Below are positions 49,101-58,594 of a stretch of DNA of 64,000 nt, piece by piece (position 1 is the first letter of the stretch; each line of letters begins with the position of its first letter). This stretch comes from Caenorhabditis remanei (lineage: Eukaryota > Nematoda > Chromadorea > Rhabditida > Rhabditidae), in contig NC_071331.1 in NCBI RefSeq assembly GCF_010183535.1, positions 24,428,001 through 24,492,000 of the forward strand. The letters run 5' to 3'. The notes under the pieces were generated by a model that saw only the letters and a list, made by a program, of their open reading frames with translations, was not told the DNA's origin and searched no databases. The position numbers were made by a program, and so were the translations under genes.

Positions 49101-51750
49101 TGGTGGGCAGCGGAAAACAGGGGACCCATTTGTCATCGAATCATCATTTAGTTGGGAAGGATTTAGAAGGAAATGGAAGGAAAATGGTCTTATCAGATTT
49201 TTTGTTGGTTTTTCGAAAAACATGGAATTCGAATTTATATTTTTTAGATTCTAGACATTAGGGGCTACATTTTTGTAGTTGACAACTTTTTGATAGGAGC
49301 AAACGCCGAGGAGATACGGGCGGTTGAAGTTTCTCAGTAAGACGCAGAGAAACGAGAGCGCTCTCGTTTCTCTGCGTCTCTCAATAGCTTCTAAGGCTTG
49401 TATCTCAAAAGCGGGTGGAGCTATCAGAAACTTAAAACTATGAAAATAATCTACATAAAATTCTGCACATTTTCATAGTTGACACATTTTTGATAGCTCC
49501 GCCCCTTTTTGAGATATGCGCCTTTAAAGTTGAAAATTTGCAAAAATTGAATGATTGTCATTTTTAGCGCAGAAATGTGATTTTTACATCAAAATAACGG
49601 AAAAATTTTATTTCTCACGTTGAAAACTAATTAAAACCTAATTTTTCATATTGGGAACCGCATTTTTAGCAAAAAAAACAAGTTTGGCCGAGAGGATTTT
49701 GATCAAGGTGAACCACTATGGGAATGGGTACCAGGGTGCGATCACGATTGGGGTTAATTTTTTTGTTTCTAATTTATTTCACCGTGCAGATCAAAAGTAG
49801 CGCTACGTTTTTAAAGCTGACAACTTTTTCATAGCTCCGCCCCTTTTTGAGATATGCGCCTTTCAAGATGAGCGATGTGGCTTCTCTGTGTCTCTCAAAA
49901 GCCTTTTAGGGGCGCTTATAACTCAAAAGTGGGTGGTGCAATCAAAAAACTTAAAACTACAAAAATAATCTACATAAAATTCTACACATTTTCATAGTAG
50001 ACAACTTTTTACCACCACTGTAAATTTTCGAGTTATAAGCGTTCAAACTGGAAAATCCTGAATTTTAACATAAAAAACCGAAAAATGCCAATTTTGGGGT
50101 TTAAAACAATATAAAAAATGCAACTCAGCTAAATCCCATCCTCCGATTTCCCCCTAAAGTCAGGCAGGTGTTGCCCCGCCAATTTGAACAGCCGTCTTCT
50201 CTGGCAGGAAGGGAGTATATAGATTATGGATGAAAAGGGGGGGGGGGAGCAGGAAATGGTCAGATCTCTCTCTATGGAATATAGTATATTGACTATTGGT
50301 GTGTGTACAAACTAGTTGTTGGTTGGTTAGTTAGCTAGTTTTGGAAACGTTTTGTGGAAAACGTGGAAAAGTTGAGGGTGCTCACTGCGGGGAGGGAAAT
50401 CGAAAATAGGAGTTTGAGGGCATTGAAACTGTGATTCGATACAGTAATTGCAGTTATTTTAAATCCAAAATCAAGTTTCCTGCAATCTTTTGAGAAAGGT
50501 ACACCCTGTACACCGGAAGTGCTCTCTACCCTTTAGTGACCTCCTTTTAGTCATGGACAAGCAGGAGAATAGGGTTCTACAGTATCCTTATGAGAGTAGA
50601 CAAAACGAAAAATGCGCTGGACTGATGATTGTCCGTCTGCTCATGACGGTAATTTTGGTATAAAAACGCAGATTTTTGGTCAATTTTGGACAAAGTTAAG
50701 AGGCTTGGGTGAGGGTATGTCGGAAATCGGAAATTGGAGTTTGAGGACATAAAAACTGTGATAGGCATGTAGATACAATAATGGTTACACTAAAAATCAA
50801 ATAATAAGGTGAAACTGACATTATTGCAAACATTTTGGTACAAAAATTACATTTCTAGCACTATTTTGACCGTAGTTACACTTCTTCTAACGTTCCTTAA
50901 ATTAGTTGCTTACTAATCATCGATTTTCTTCTTTTGGTCGCGTTCAAGCAGGAATATAACATAATTTTGTATGCGTAAACGAAAACTGACATAAAACCCT
51001 CTATTTTAGGACAAAAACCACATTTCTACCACAATTTTAAGCTAAGTTACACTTCCTCAAACTTTCCACCACCACCAGTAAAAGTGCTCTCTGCAGGTCT
51101 TTCCCCTCCCTCTGATCGCGAACATTGCACTTAATTAGTGATTCAATTTGACCATGACATTAAGACTGTCATTTTACTACAATAATCACTTTCCTAGCAT
51201 AATTTTGGGCAAAGTTAAGTACTCTCGAACTTCTTACTTTCTACACAAGAGCTAAAGCTCTACAGTATCCTTATGAGAGGGGGCAAAACGGAAAACGTGC
51301 ATGGTAAGATCGTCAGACTGCTCATGACGGTCATTTTGGTACAAAATGAGGTGTCTTGCTCATTTTTGAGCAAAGTTACGGTCCTTCAAATTTCCCCCTA
51401 AAGAAAGTGCTCGCTGTAAGTATTTCCCCTCCCTATGATCGCGGATATTGGGGTTTTCGGGATGTCTACACCAATTTTAAGACCCAGAGACCCTCAATAT
51501 AAAACTTCCATTAAAAAAAAACTAACTAATATCCAGTATAACTTCAATCGAGTGTCTCGGTGAGTCCAGTTCTCCATGATGTGTCATCATGCTTCCTGAC
51601 TCTGATGGGGGCTCCACTTTGATCTGCAACATACAGTATTCTACAGTAATCTACAGTACCCTACAATACCCCAAAAGGCGTAAACAAACATACCTCCACC
51701 TCCTTGTTAACTGTGGCGGCGGCGGCGGTTTCTGCGCCTTCCTGACTCAT
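22136..51750 (-). CDS. lin-1: LIN-1 ETS-domain transcription factor
   Basis: Six coding exons: 51750-51694, 51623-51527, 26762-26437, 25421-25147, 23745-23253, 22324-22136; phases agree; 478 aa. The ETS domain (about 91-175) is unmistakable: [12 protein letters not shown] ... [20 protein letters not shown] ... GKKFVYRFV. The C-terminus has the ERK docking site FQFP (start of the last exon), a D-type motif [11 protein letters not shown], and many SP/TP sites. SUMO consensus sites are IKVE (20-23), IKKE (51-54, across the giant intron) and VKDE (198-201). C. elegans LIN-1 (441 aa) represses vulval fate when SUMOylated and is converted by MPK-1 phosphorylation. The two 5' exons are joined by phase (A|AA AAA GAG ATG) and SUMO-site logic; if wrong, ATG 26754 gives 424 aa. 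A trans-splice-like acceptor (ttttttctag) precedes ATG 51750. The second intron would be 24.8 kb. Confidence 0.85.
22855..22915 (-). pseudogene. tRNA-like relic in the last intron of lin-1
   Basis: On the minus strand the run catcccgggttcgaccccca is a good T-arm/B box. The upstream acctcggttaccaccactgc only vaguely resembles a D-arm. No cloverleaf can be closed. Probably a tRNA pseudogene or SINE fragment. Confidence 0.35.
26061..26391. mobile_element. Inverted-repeat element in lin-1 intron beside the ETS exon
   Basis: Arms of about 120-130 bp (26061-26180 and 26261-26391) are reverse complements (tgtaatccgagttatgagcc / ggctcataactcggattaca; tttcgagtcagtaaattccg / cggaatttactgactcgaaa), with an 80-bp spacer. 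It ends about 45 bp from the ETS exon donor at 26436. Confidence 0.85.
26935..27330. repeat. Family-A hairpins in the giant lin-1 intron
   Basis: The gagacgcagagaaacgag / ctcgtttctctgcgtc stems and gtatctcctcaggatttg / ccctgaggagatacatg arms are both present, with gctatcaaaaagttgtcaac between them. It lies 170 bp upstream of the ETS exon. Confidence 0.75.
30480..30800. other. Non-repetitive island in the lin-1 giant intron
   Basis: About 320 bp lack the core family and hairpin families. It is purine-rich toward its end (ggaggagaacaagagaaaga). No ORF. A candidate cis-regulatory segment purely because it is single-copy within the window. Confidence 0.3.
33836..34067 (+). pseudogene. Possible small frameshifted ORF, CENP-X-like (weak)
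   Basis: ATG 33836 opens [17 protein letters not shown] and hits a stop after 21 codons. A frame one base away continues, with [20 protein letters not shown], to TAA at 34067. That stretch faintly resembles the CENP-X/MHF2 histone-fold pattern (EG..VDVEHLEKILPQLLL), and total length would be near that family's. The resemblance is short and may be chance. There are no introns, and it lies within the lin-1 intron on the opposite strand. Confidence 0.15.
41220..41600. repeat. Diverged family-A hairpins in the lin-1 giant intron
   Basis: Arms with 'gctagctccgcccacttttgagatat' type sequence (shown here in parts: agctccgcccacttttgaga) pair with aaaaaggcggagctatcaaa. The cytosine-rich variant of the family replaces the cctgagga block. 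Confidence 0.6.
41640..42190. repeat. Tandem repeat of ~180-bp units, about three copies
   Basis: Units share 'tcatatctttttgtcc'-like, 'gttattaaaaaataggcaat'-like, ataaaggtctaggc and gtgctgtgccaaggtctcaa blocks, at about 41640-41830, 41830-42010 and 42010-42190. They are AT-rich without a meaningful ORF. Confidence 0.7.
45550..45860. other. Non-repetitive island in the lin-1 giant intron
   Basis: About 310 bp have balanced composition, no core-family unit and no hairpin, including tcctacaccggaatcattga (about 45680). No coding potential. Candidate regulatory sequence by exclusion only. Comparable islands lie at 31640-31900, 36770-37190, 38150-38600, 39330-39600 and 47640-47860. Confidence 0.3.
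49255..50045. repeat. Family-A hairpin cluster, lin-1 giant intron
   Basis: It holds gacgcagagaaacgagagcg / cgctctcgtttctctgcgtc as a near-perfect hairpin at 49351-49381, and several ttttgatagctccgcccctt / aggggcgcttata-type arms to 50045. At least three units are concatenated. Confidence 0.75.
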
Positions 51751-54700
51751 AACTTCTCGAATTGTTTATTGTACCGTTTGTCGGTGACCTAGAAAAAAAG
51801 CAATGTATAGTCAGAAAGTCACTAGTAGTACAAGGCGGCGACTTCAAGACGAGAGGTGTTGGGGGGGACATGAGTGACGAGGTGTCTGGGGGGGGGAGCA
51901 CTTTTGTTTTTTGTACACAGAACGTATAATACCTGAGGGACCGACTAACCCCAAGAAAAATAGGAAATGTATTAGAAAATAGCAATATTTGAGAGCCCGT
52001 CTAGGCTTCCTTACCAATTTAGAGTTTTCTAGTTTGAGCTCTAAAATGTGGTTTCCGACTAGGAAAATTAGGTTTTGAACAGTTTTAACGGTCGGAAATG
52101 GAATTTTCCCGTTATTTTGATGTGAAAATCACATTTTTGCGTTAAAAATGACAATTATTCAATTTTTGAAAATTTTTAACTTTAAAGGCGCATATCTCAA
52201 AAAGGGGTGGAGCTATCAAAAAGTTGTCAACTATGAAAATGTGCAAAATTTTATGCTGATTATTTTTGCAGTTTAAAGTTTTTTGATAGCTCCACCACTT
52301 CTTGAGATACAACCCTTCAAAGATAAGGAGAGACGCAGAGAGCTCTCGTTTCTCCAGCTTAGAGCTTTCATAACTCAAAAAGGGGCGGAGCTATCAAAAA
52401 GTTGTCAACTACAAAAATGTTGAAAATTTTGAGTAGATCATTTTTGTAGTTAACAACATTTTGATAAGTGTTATAGTTTTTAAGATAAAGGTGTTCAAAG
52501 TCAGCGTAAGTAAAATTCCCGTTAAAAATATCGTTTGAAGATGCCTCCTAACAGCTTATATCTCAAAAAGGGGCGGAGCTATAAAAAAATTGTCCACTAC
52601 AAAATTATAGTTTAACTCAATCTCTATAAAACAGTAATAAATTAAAAACGGTTGGATTACACATAGAGTCAAGACGGAATCTTAAAATTGGTAAAATTAA
52701 AGAAAAACTGGAAAAATAAGATTTCACAGGACAATCAAGAAAGAACTGCAAGTTTTAAGTAAAAAATAGGTCACTCCCATCACAAACCGTACTACTAAAC
52801 CTTAACCGTATACCGCCGATGACTACATTGCCGGATTCTAATTCTAATTTGTCCCTCCACTACTATACCCCAAAAAAAAATGAGATGAAGATGAGCTAAA
52901 CCAAATGTGACACCTCCATTCAAAAGGTGGAAGATACTAATACGATTGAAACGGCGGAAACCTTATATGACCCTAATTTTGGTGGGTAGATCAAAACTTG
53001 GGGAGAGGGGGGAGGTCAAGGGGGACCACCGGTAGATTGGTAGATCAGAACCGCCAAAAAACAGGTTTAATGATTAGATTTTTTCCAGCTTGTCATGTGA
53101 AACCTTATTTTTCAGGTTTTCGTTAAATTGACCAACTGTAAGAGCCCGTCTTGACTCTATGTGTAATCCGAACGTTTTGAATTTAGGACTGTTGTATAGA
53201 GAATGAGTAGTACTATATTTTTATAGTTGACAACTTTTTGATAGCTCCGCCCCTTTTTGAGATATAAGCTGTCAAAGTTAGGAATTCCGCAGAAATCGAA
53301 AACTTTACTCAAAAATGTGATTTTTACATCAAAATAACGGGAAAATTCCATTTATGACGTTAAAAACTATTCAAAACCCTATTTTCGTCTCGTTTAACGT
53401 TTGTACCTCAAAAACTGTTCAGAAACTGATCATACCCTAAAAATGCATTTTGAAATAATTTTTTATTATCTACTATATATTTCGAGGTACAGTTGTGCAA
53501 ATTAAAAAAAAAGAGGTTTTCAAGCGGAAAATACGCTAAAAACCCGGTGATTTTAGCTGAAAACATGACAATTTGAGCTAAAATGGCACAATTTTGAGTT
53601 AGCCTCAGTAAAATCTCAGTTAGCCTCAGTAAAAACATTAAAAAAAACGTTTATAAGTTCTAACGGTTTTTCAACAACTATGATGCTCAAATATAGTACA
53701 AAAATATAAAAAATATGTGTGGTAGATCACAACCGGAGAAATCGATTACTTGATCTTCTTGATGAAAAGAGAGAAGGCTGGGAGAGTTGTCATCAGTAAA
53801 CCAGAGAGAGATAAGGAGACGGCAGAGAATTTACAGCGTGATCTGCTCCCGGAGCATCCTGGAGGGGGGAGATGAAAGATATTGAGGGATTTGAGAGGAT
53901 GGAGGATGCATGCTCTCTCTCCCGGGAGGAGGAGGTTGTTGAGAGATAGTGGGGGGAGATTACTCACAACTCATCAACTTCTTCTCCTTCTCTCTGGATT
54001 TCTGAGTCAGGAATTCTTGTGTGTCAATCAGTTGTTACGATACTCATAACACAGATTGTTGCAAAATCTAATATGTATTTCGACATTCTTATAATCTATT
54101 ATCTGTAAGTGTCGAGCATGGTCAAAGTAGGTAGGAGCGTACGGCCTGAATAGATGTTACAGTTCAGAAATTTTAAATGTATGTATATTAGGTCATCGCC
54201 AATCTATACTTTTGGGTGGATTCGGACGAAAAGTTTGACTTTGGACTAATTTTAATCTCAAAAAACCGTAAATTTATGTTTTTTTCTTTCCTTGTACTTT
54301 AAAGCCTCAAAGTCAGATTTTCGAGCAATGTTAGATGATTTTGCGGTATAACGCTGGCAATGATTGCATAGACATTTACATGACAATTATTTTGATACAG
54401 AAATCATATTCATGGCTTTATTTAAACCAAAGTTACGCCTTCCCAAAGTTTTGTGCTCGCTGTATCTCTTTCCCCTTCCTCTGATTCCGGACATTGCCAA
54501 AAATTGGGCGTTGCGGGCACTAAGTCAACTAGAATGCTCTATATTGTTGTTGGCTAGCTTTTAACAGTCTTTTTAAGACAAAAACCAATTTTCTGGCACA
54601 ATTTAGGGAAACGTTAGCTCAAAGTGCCTTCTGTAGGCCTTTCTCCTCCCTCTGATCGTGGACATTGGGTTTAGAAGGGCAGCGTAGTCCCCCAAGTAAA

Positions 54701-56532
54701 AGGGTTTACAATTTGTTGAACTATACTTAATAAAATGCTTACGACGGTTATTTTAGAATAAAATGAAGATTTTAGCTCAATTTTGGACAAAGTTACGGTT
54801 CTTCAAACTTCCCCCTAGAAAAAAATGCTCGCTGTAGGCTTTTCGCCTCCCTCTGATCGCTGACATTGCGGCAAATCGGCTAATTAGCTCATTAAATCAA
54901 ATTGTAATAAAGTTTTCAAGTTTTCAAGCAAATATTTAGTTTTGAAAAAAAAATTAAAACAGGTAAACCACGGGATGTTTCAAAAAAGAGCCGGAGAGCA
55001 ACAACTCGAAAAAAACCGAATCGACGAATGAATGTGCGAAAAAAGTTTGTTGGGGCTGTCGTCGTCCTTAGAAAGTTTTGTGTTTCTGTCTTCTCAGTTT
55101 CCCCCCCTTTAGATCCAGCATCCCCTCTCTCATAACTGAAATTTGATACATTTTTTTCTTTTTCTTATTTCTCTCCTTCTGTTTTTTTCTTGCTTCTTCT
55201 TCAACAAGTTTGTTCTCCTGTTATCTATCCTGCCTATCTTCTAGTGTAGTCAAAAATTGAGGTTAAAGAGCAAAACTCAAAAAAAAATGGCATCGGGATA
55301 TAAGGATACATAGAAAATGCTCTTTTCCTTCCTTTTGATCACGGACATTGAGGTTGGAGGCGCGGCGTGGTCCCCCGAAAAAAGTGACTCAGGATGTGTT
55401 AATCTGAAATTGTTAGGCTGTTCCTGGCGGTCATTTTGGTATAAAAACGGGGTCTATTGCTCGATTTTGGACAAAGTTACGGTTCTTCAAACTTTCCTCC
55501 CAGAGAAAATGCTCGCTGTTGGTCTTTCCCCTCCCTCTGATCGCGGACATTGCGTTTGGAAGGGCGGTGTGGTCCCCCGAGGGAGGTGGCCAACAATTTG
55601 TTCAATTGTGCTTGTTAAACTGCTCAAGACGGTCATTTTGGTACAAAAACGAAGATTCTAGCTCCGTTTTGAGCCAAGTTACGCTTCTTCAAAGCTTCCA
55701 TGGATCTTACCCCTCCCTATGGTCGCGGACATTGGCGCCAACCGCTCAAACAGCTTGCACACTAACTATATTTATATCTTATCTGTTAAGCTACTCAAGA
55801 CAATGATTTTGAGCCAAAGACCTGGTTTCTAGGCCAATTTGAGACAAAGTTATGATCATTTGAAATTTTTCAGAATTTTTTTTTCAAATTTTTCAAAAAA
55901 AATTTTTTAGATTTAATCAATATCTGTTAAGAAACAACAAATCAATCCAATTAAAATGGTCATTTTGGTACAAAAATCATCCATTTTTGACCATTTTGAG
56001 CAATGCTACGAATATTCCAAAAAAGTGCTCTCCATACGTCTTTCCCCTCCCTCTGATCGCGGACACTGCGTTTGGAAGGGCGGTGTTGTCCCCCGAGGGA
56101 GGTGACTTACAATTTGTTAATTTGAAATTGTTAAGCTGCTCAAGACGGTCATTTTGGTACAAAAACGGGGTCTCTTGGCCATTTTTGGACAAAGTTACGG
56201 TTCTTCAAACTTTCCCCTAGAAAAAATGATGTCTGTACGTCTTTCCCCTCCCTCTGATCGCGGACATTGGCATCGACCGACTCGGAGGCATGTTTAGCAG
56301 TCTGGATGGTACTTTTTAATAAAATATTTAATATTTATGTTGTTAAGCTAACGCGGGCGGTCATTTTAGTACTAAAATCAGGTATGTAAGTTAAGTTTGA
56401 AGGAAGTTACAGTGGTTTGAAAATTTTCAATTTTTTCGAATAAAAAATTTGGAAAATTTTTAGTGATCTGTATGGTATTTAAACGTGTTCAAGTGGTACA
56501 TAACATATTTATTTTTCTATAAATAGTCCTGT
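51751..56532. other. lin-1 5' flank and mksr-2 3' flank: repeats and unique islands, no gene found
   Basis: Immediately upstream is a trans-splice-like acceptor (ending 51790). 51791-52180 is mostly unique. 52180-52610 and 53200-53290 are family-A hairpins. 53598-53637 has two units of the ttagcctcagtaaaa minisatellite. 53740-54130 is unique. 54440-56280 carries eight forward core-family units about 180-330 bp apart. The lin-1 promoter must lie in this interval; ORFs seen (such as 55317-55661) run through core-family copies and are not genes. Confidence 0.55.
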
Positions 56533-58158
56533 CTAACACAAAATTCCATATCTCTGAAAATTCTTGGTGACCACATTCAGCTCGAATCGGACGGTCCCGG
56601 CGGAGACACTCACGATTTTCTCACGGATTGACGGGTCTTCGAGGGCTGATAGACTGGTTAGCTGAAAGTTGTCATTAGAGCGCACTTGGTTTGGATTATC
56701 AATAGAACGTACCTGCAGACCACCTCCAACCAATTTATGCATCATCTCCTCCCTCCAACTGCCTTTCGGACGCCAACATCCAGAAGTCAACACGTGTTTT
56801 CCTGGTGACGTGGGAAGGAGCAAAGTACCGTAACCCGCAATCTCCTGACGACCGTAGTCATCATGGTGCCACACTTGCAGAAGGAGGCGGGGCCAACCTG
56901 GAATTAAAAAACTTTTTGAAAAAAAAATTTTGAGAAAAATTATACATAGCGTGAAAAAAGGGGCTACATTTTTGTAGTTGACAACTTTTCGATAGTTCCG
57001 CCCATTTTTTGAGATACAAGAGTTAGAAATTGCGGAGAGACGCAGAGAAGTGAGAGTGTCTCGTTGTCTCCACGCTCCCTCTCTCTCACTGCCAATCTTG
57101 TAACGCATGTATCTCAAAAAGGTGACGTACTATAAAAAAGTTGTCAACTACAAAAATAATCTACTTGAAATTTGCAACATTTTGTTAGTTGACCATTTTT
57201 TGATAGCTTCAAACCCTGAGGAGATACGGGCGGTCAAATGTGAGCAGAGGCGCGGACAGCTAGAGCGCTCTCGTTTCTCTGCGTCTCTTCTCATCTTCAA
57301 CCGCCCATATCTCCTTGGGGTTCGCTTCTATCAAAAAACTGTCAACTACTAAAATAATTTACTTAAAATTTGCTACATTTTGTTAGTTGACAACTTTTTA
57401 TAAGCTCCGCCCATTTTTGAGATACATCTTGTCAAACTTTCCAATTTTTAATTGATTTTTTTTGTTTGAAAACGCTCACCCTGAATACTGCTAGTCGCCA
57501 GATGCAAATCGAGTGGGTGTCCAAAATAGGCGTGCTCAAAAACCGACGGACAATCCGTCTGTGTTTGTCCCTCAGCCTCACCTTGGACAACTCGCCAACC
57601 GCCACCTGGAAAAAATTATTTTTCAAAAAAAAAATCATTTTTCCTTATTTTTTTCACAACAAAAATCAATTTTAGTACCTTCTACATCTTTTAATTGGAA
57701 AACAAAAAAACTTTTCTCGCATGCGGACTCGAACCCTGGTCATTCTACCCAAAGCACTTCTACCTTAACTACTCGGCCACCGGAAAATCCCACTTTTCGG
57801 TGAAGAATCGATTTTTTCTGTTTTTTTTTCAAGGTTTCCATAGCTTCTATCCCCTTCTGCATCATTTAATAAAAAAACAAAAAAACTTTTCTCGCATGCG
57901 GACTCGAACCCTGGTCATTCTACTCATACCACTTCTACCTTAACCACTCGGCCACCAGAAATTTTTTGGTTAAAATCAATTTTTCAGAGTTTTCCAGGTT
58001 TTCGAGGCTTGCGAATTCCCCTGGCACAATCCCATTGACATTTTTCAAATTGTAGATCAGAAAAACTCACCAAGACTCAATTGATACCTAATTGATAGTC
58101 GATTATCACCGAATCCCTTAGCGGATGCTATAATACCAGACACAAATACTTCAGCCAT
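56533..58158 (-). CDS. mksr-2: MKSR-2/B9D2, ciliary transition-zone B9-domain protein
   Basis: Four exons, 58158-58071, 57605-57480, 56897-56713 and 56661-56533, in phase; 175 aa, the same length as human B9D2. The whole protein is one B9 (C2-like) domain: [57 protein letters not shown], GYG and RNFxRYG-like NFQRYGILC align along the length of B9D2. B9D2 acts with MKS-1 and B9D1 in the transition-zone gate of cilia. An upstream in-frame ATG (58242) exists, but it overlaps the X-box, so ATG 58158 is chosen. An acceptor (ttttacgtcag) lies 7 bp upstream. Intron 1 has twin tRNA-like repeats and intron 2 a family-A hairpin. The 51-bp third intron is stop-free and in frame, so retention would add 17 residues. 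The gene lies 436 bp downstream of vha-11. Confidence 0.93.
56955..57430. repeat. Family-A hairpin cluster in mksr-2 intron 2
   Basis: Contains gagacgcagagaagtgagag, ccctgaggagatacgggcgg and ctctcgtttctctgcgtctc, with gttgacaactttttataagc arms. It occupies most of the intron between 56898 and 57479. Confidence 0.75.
57711..57960 (-). pseudogene. Twin tRNA-like repeats in mksr-2 intron 1
   Basis: Two copies (about 57711-57786 and 57887-57960) share a start-to-start distance of about 176 bp and similar flanks. On the minus strand each reads ggtggccgagtagttaaggt (Ser/Leu-type A box) then accagggttcgagtccgcat (intact B box). Acceptor and anticodon stems do not pair, so they are tRNA pseudogenes or tRNA-derived SINE heads. 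Their A and B boxes could still bind TFIIIC. Confidence 0.6.
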
Positions 58159-58221
58159 GTGCAGCTGACGTAAAATCAATCGAGTGTGTCCCGAGGGAGA
58201 TGGCCGCCTAAGACGGCCTCC

Positions 58222-58235
58222 GTCACCATGGGGAC
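58222..58235 (-). promoter_or_regulatory. X-box (RFX/DAF-19 site) upstream of mksr-2
   Basis: On the minus strand the 14-mer GTCCCCATGGTGAC fits the X-box consensus RYYNYY-WW-RRNRAC at every position. It lies 64 bp upstream of the mksr-2 ATG, within the usual range for C. elegans ciliary genes. DAF-19 drives such genes in ciliated neurons. It supports a private promoter for mksr-2 despite its place behind the vha operon. Confidence 0.85.
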
Positions 58236-58594
58236 TGCCCATAAGAGAGACGCAGACAATGAGTATACATTTATTGTGTGGAATGTAATGAAACTGGGGT
58301 GTTTGGAATATAAAATTTCCATTTAAAATTTGGAAAAAGGCGACGACAAGTGGGCGGAGTTTAAGTGAAATAGTAATAAAAATCTATGTCGAATTAGAAT
58401 TACACTACACTACAAGAGAAATTAGAAATTTTCGTAATATATTTTTGTCATAAAATAGCAAAAAAAGGAAGAAAAAAAAGTGTCTATCACAGAATATCCA
58501 TTTAAAAAATCGGGGTGTGTGCTATAATTAATCGGGCGGGGCGCGAATGTGTGTACAAAATTGGTGTGTGTGGGCGGGGCGTGTAAGTCGTCAT

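Larger units (their letters stand above)
27770..51450. repeat. Dispersed satellite-like core family filling the giant lin-1 intron
   Basis: A ~30-bp core (containing CCCTCCCTCTGATCGCGGAC) flanked by 'aagtgctctc' and 'attgg' recurs more than 40 times in this intron. Same-strand runs alternate: forward near 27.77-28.19, 34.2-35.2, 38.7-39.1, 46.9-48.6 and 51.1-51.4 kb; reverse near 28.8-31.3, 33.0-33.4, 35.8-37.6, 39.7-40.2 and 42.9-46.4 kb. Within runs neighbouring cores are usually 150-205 bp apart. Linker sequence is far more diverged (gtaactttgctcaaaattgag, gctagaaa, ggctcaaaatgaccg). A longer variant adds cgaccggtgcgggcgcttg and gggtctagatgtct. Other copies are at 8.6-9.3, 12.4, 24.0-24.4, 54.4-56.3 and 63.8 kb. 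No ORF or transposase. Confidence 0.85.

Noticed and set aside
27770..51450. CRISPR array
   Set aside because: Spacing is regular-ish, but the sequence is a eukaryotic intron, repeats occur on both strands with diverged linkers, and there are no cas genes.
51527..51750. A separate ~52-aa gene ending at the TAG after 51527
   Set aside because: The gttagt donor overlaps that stop, and the phase joins exactly to the ETS exon; kept only as an alternative.
55317..55806. Overlapping plus-strand ORFs
   Set aside because: They run through several core-family repeat units and repeat the same peptide patterns; no domain.
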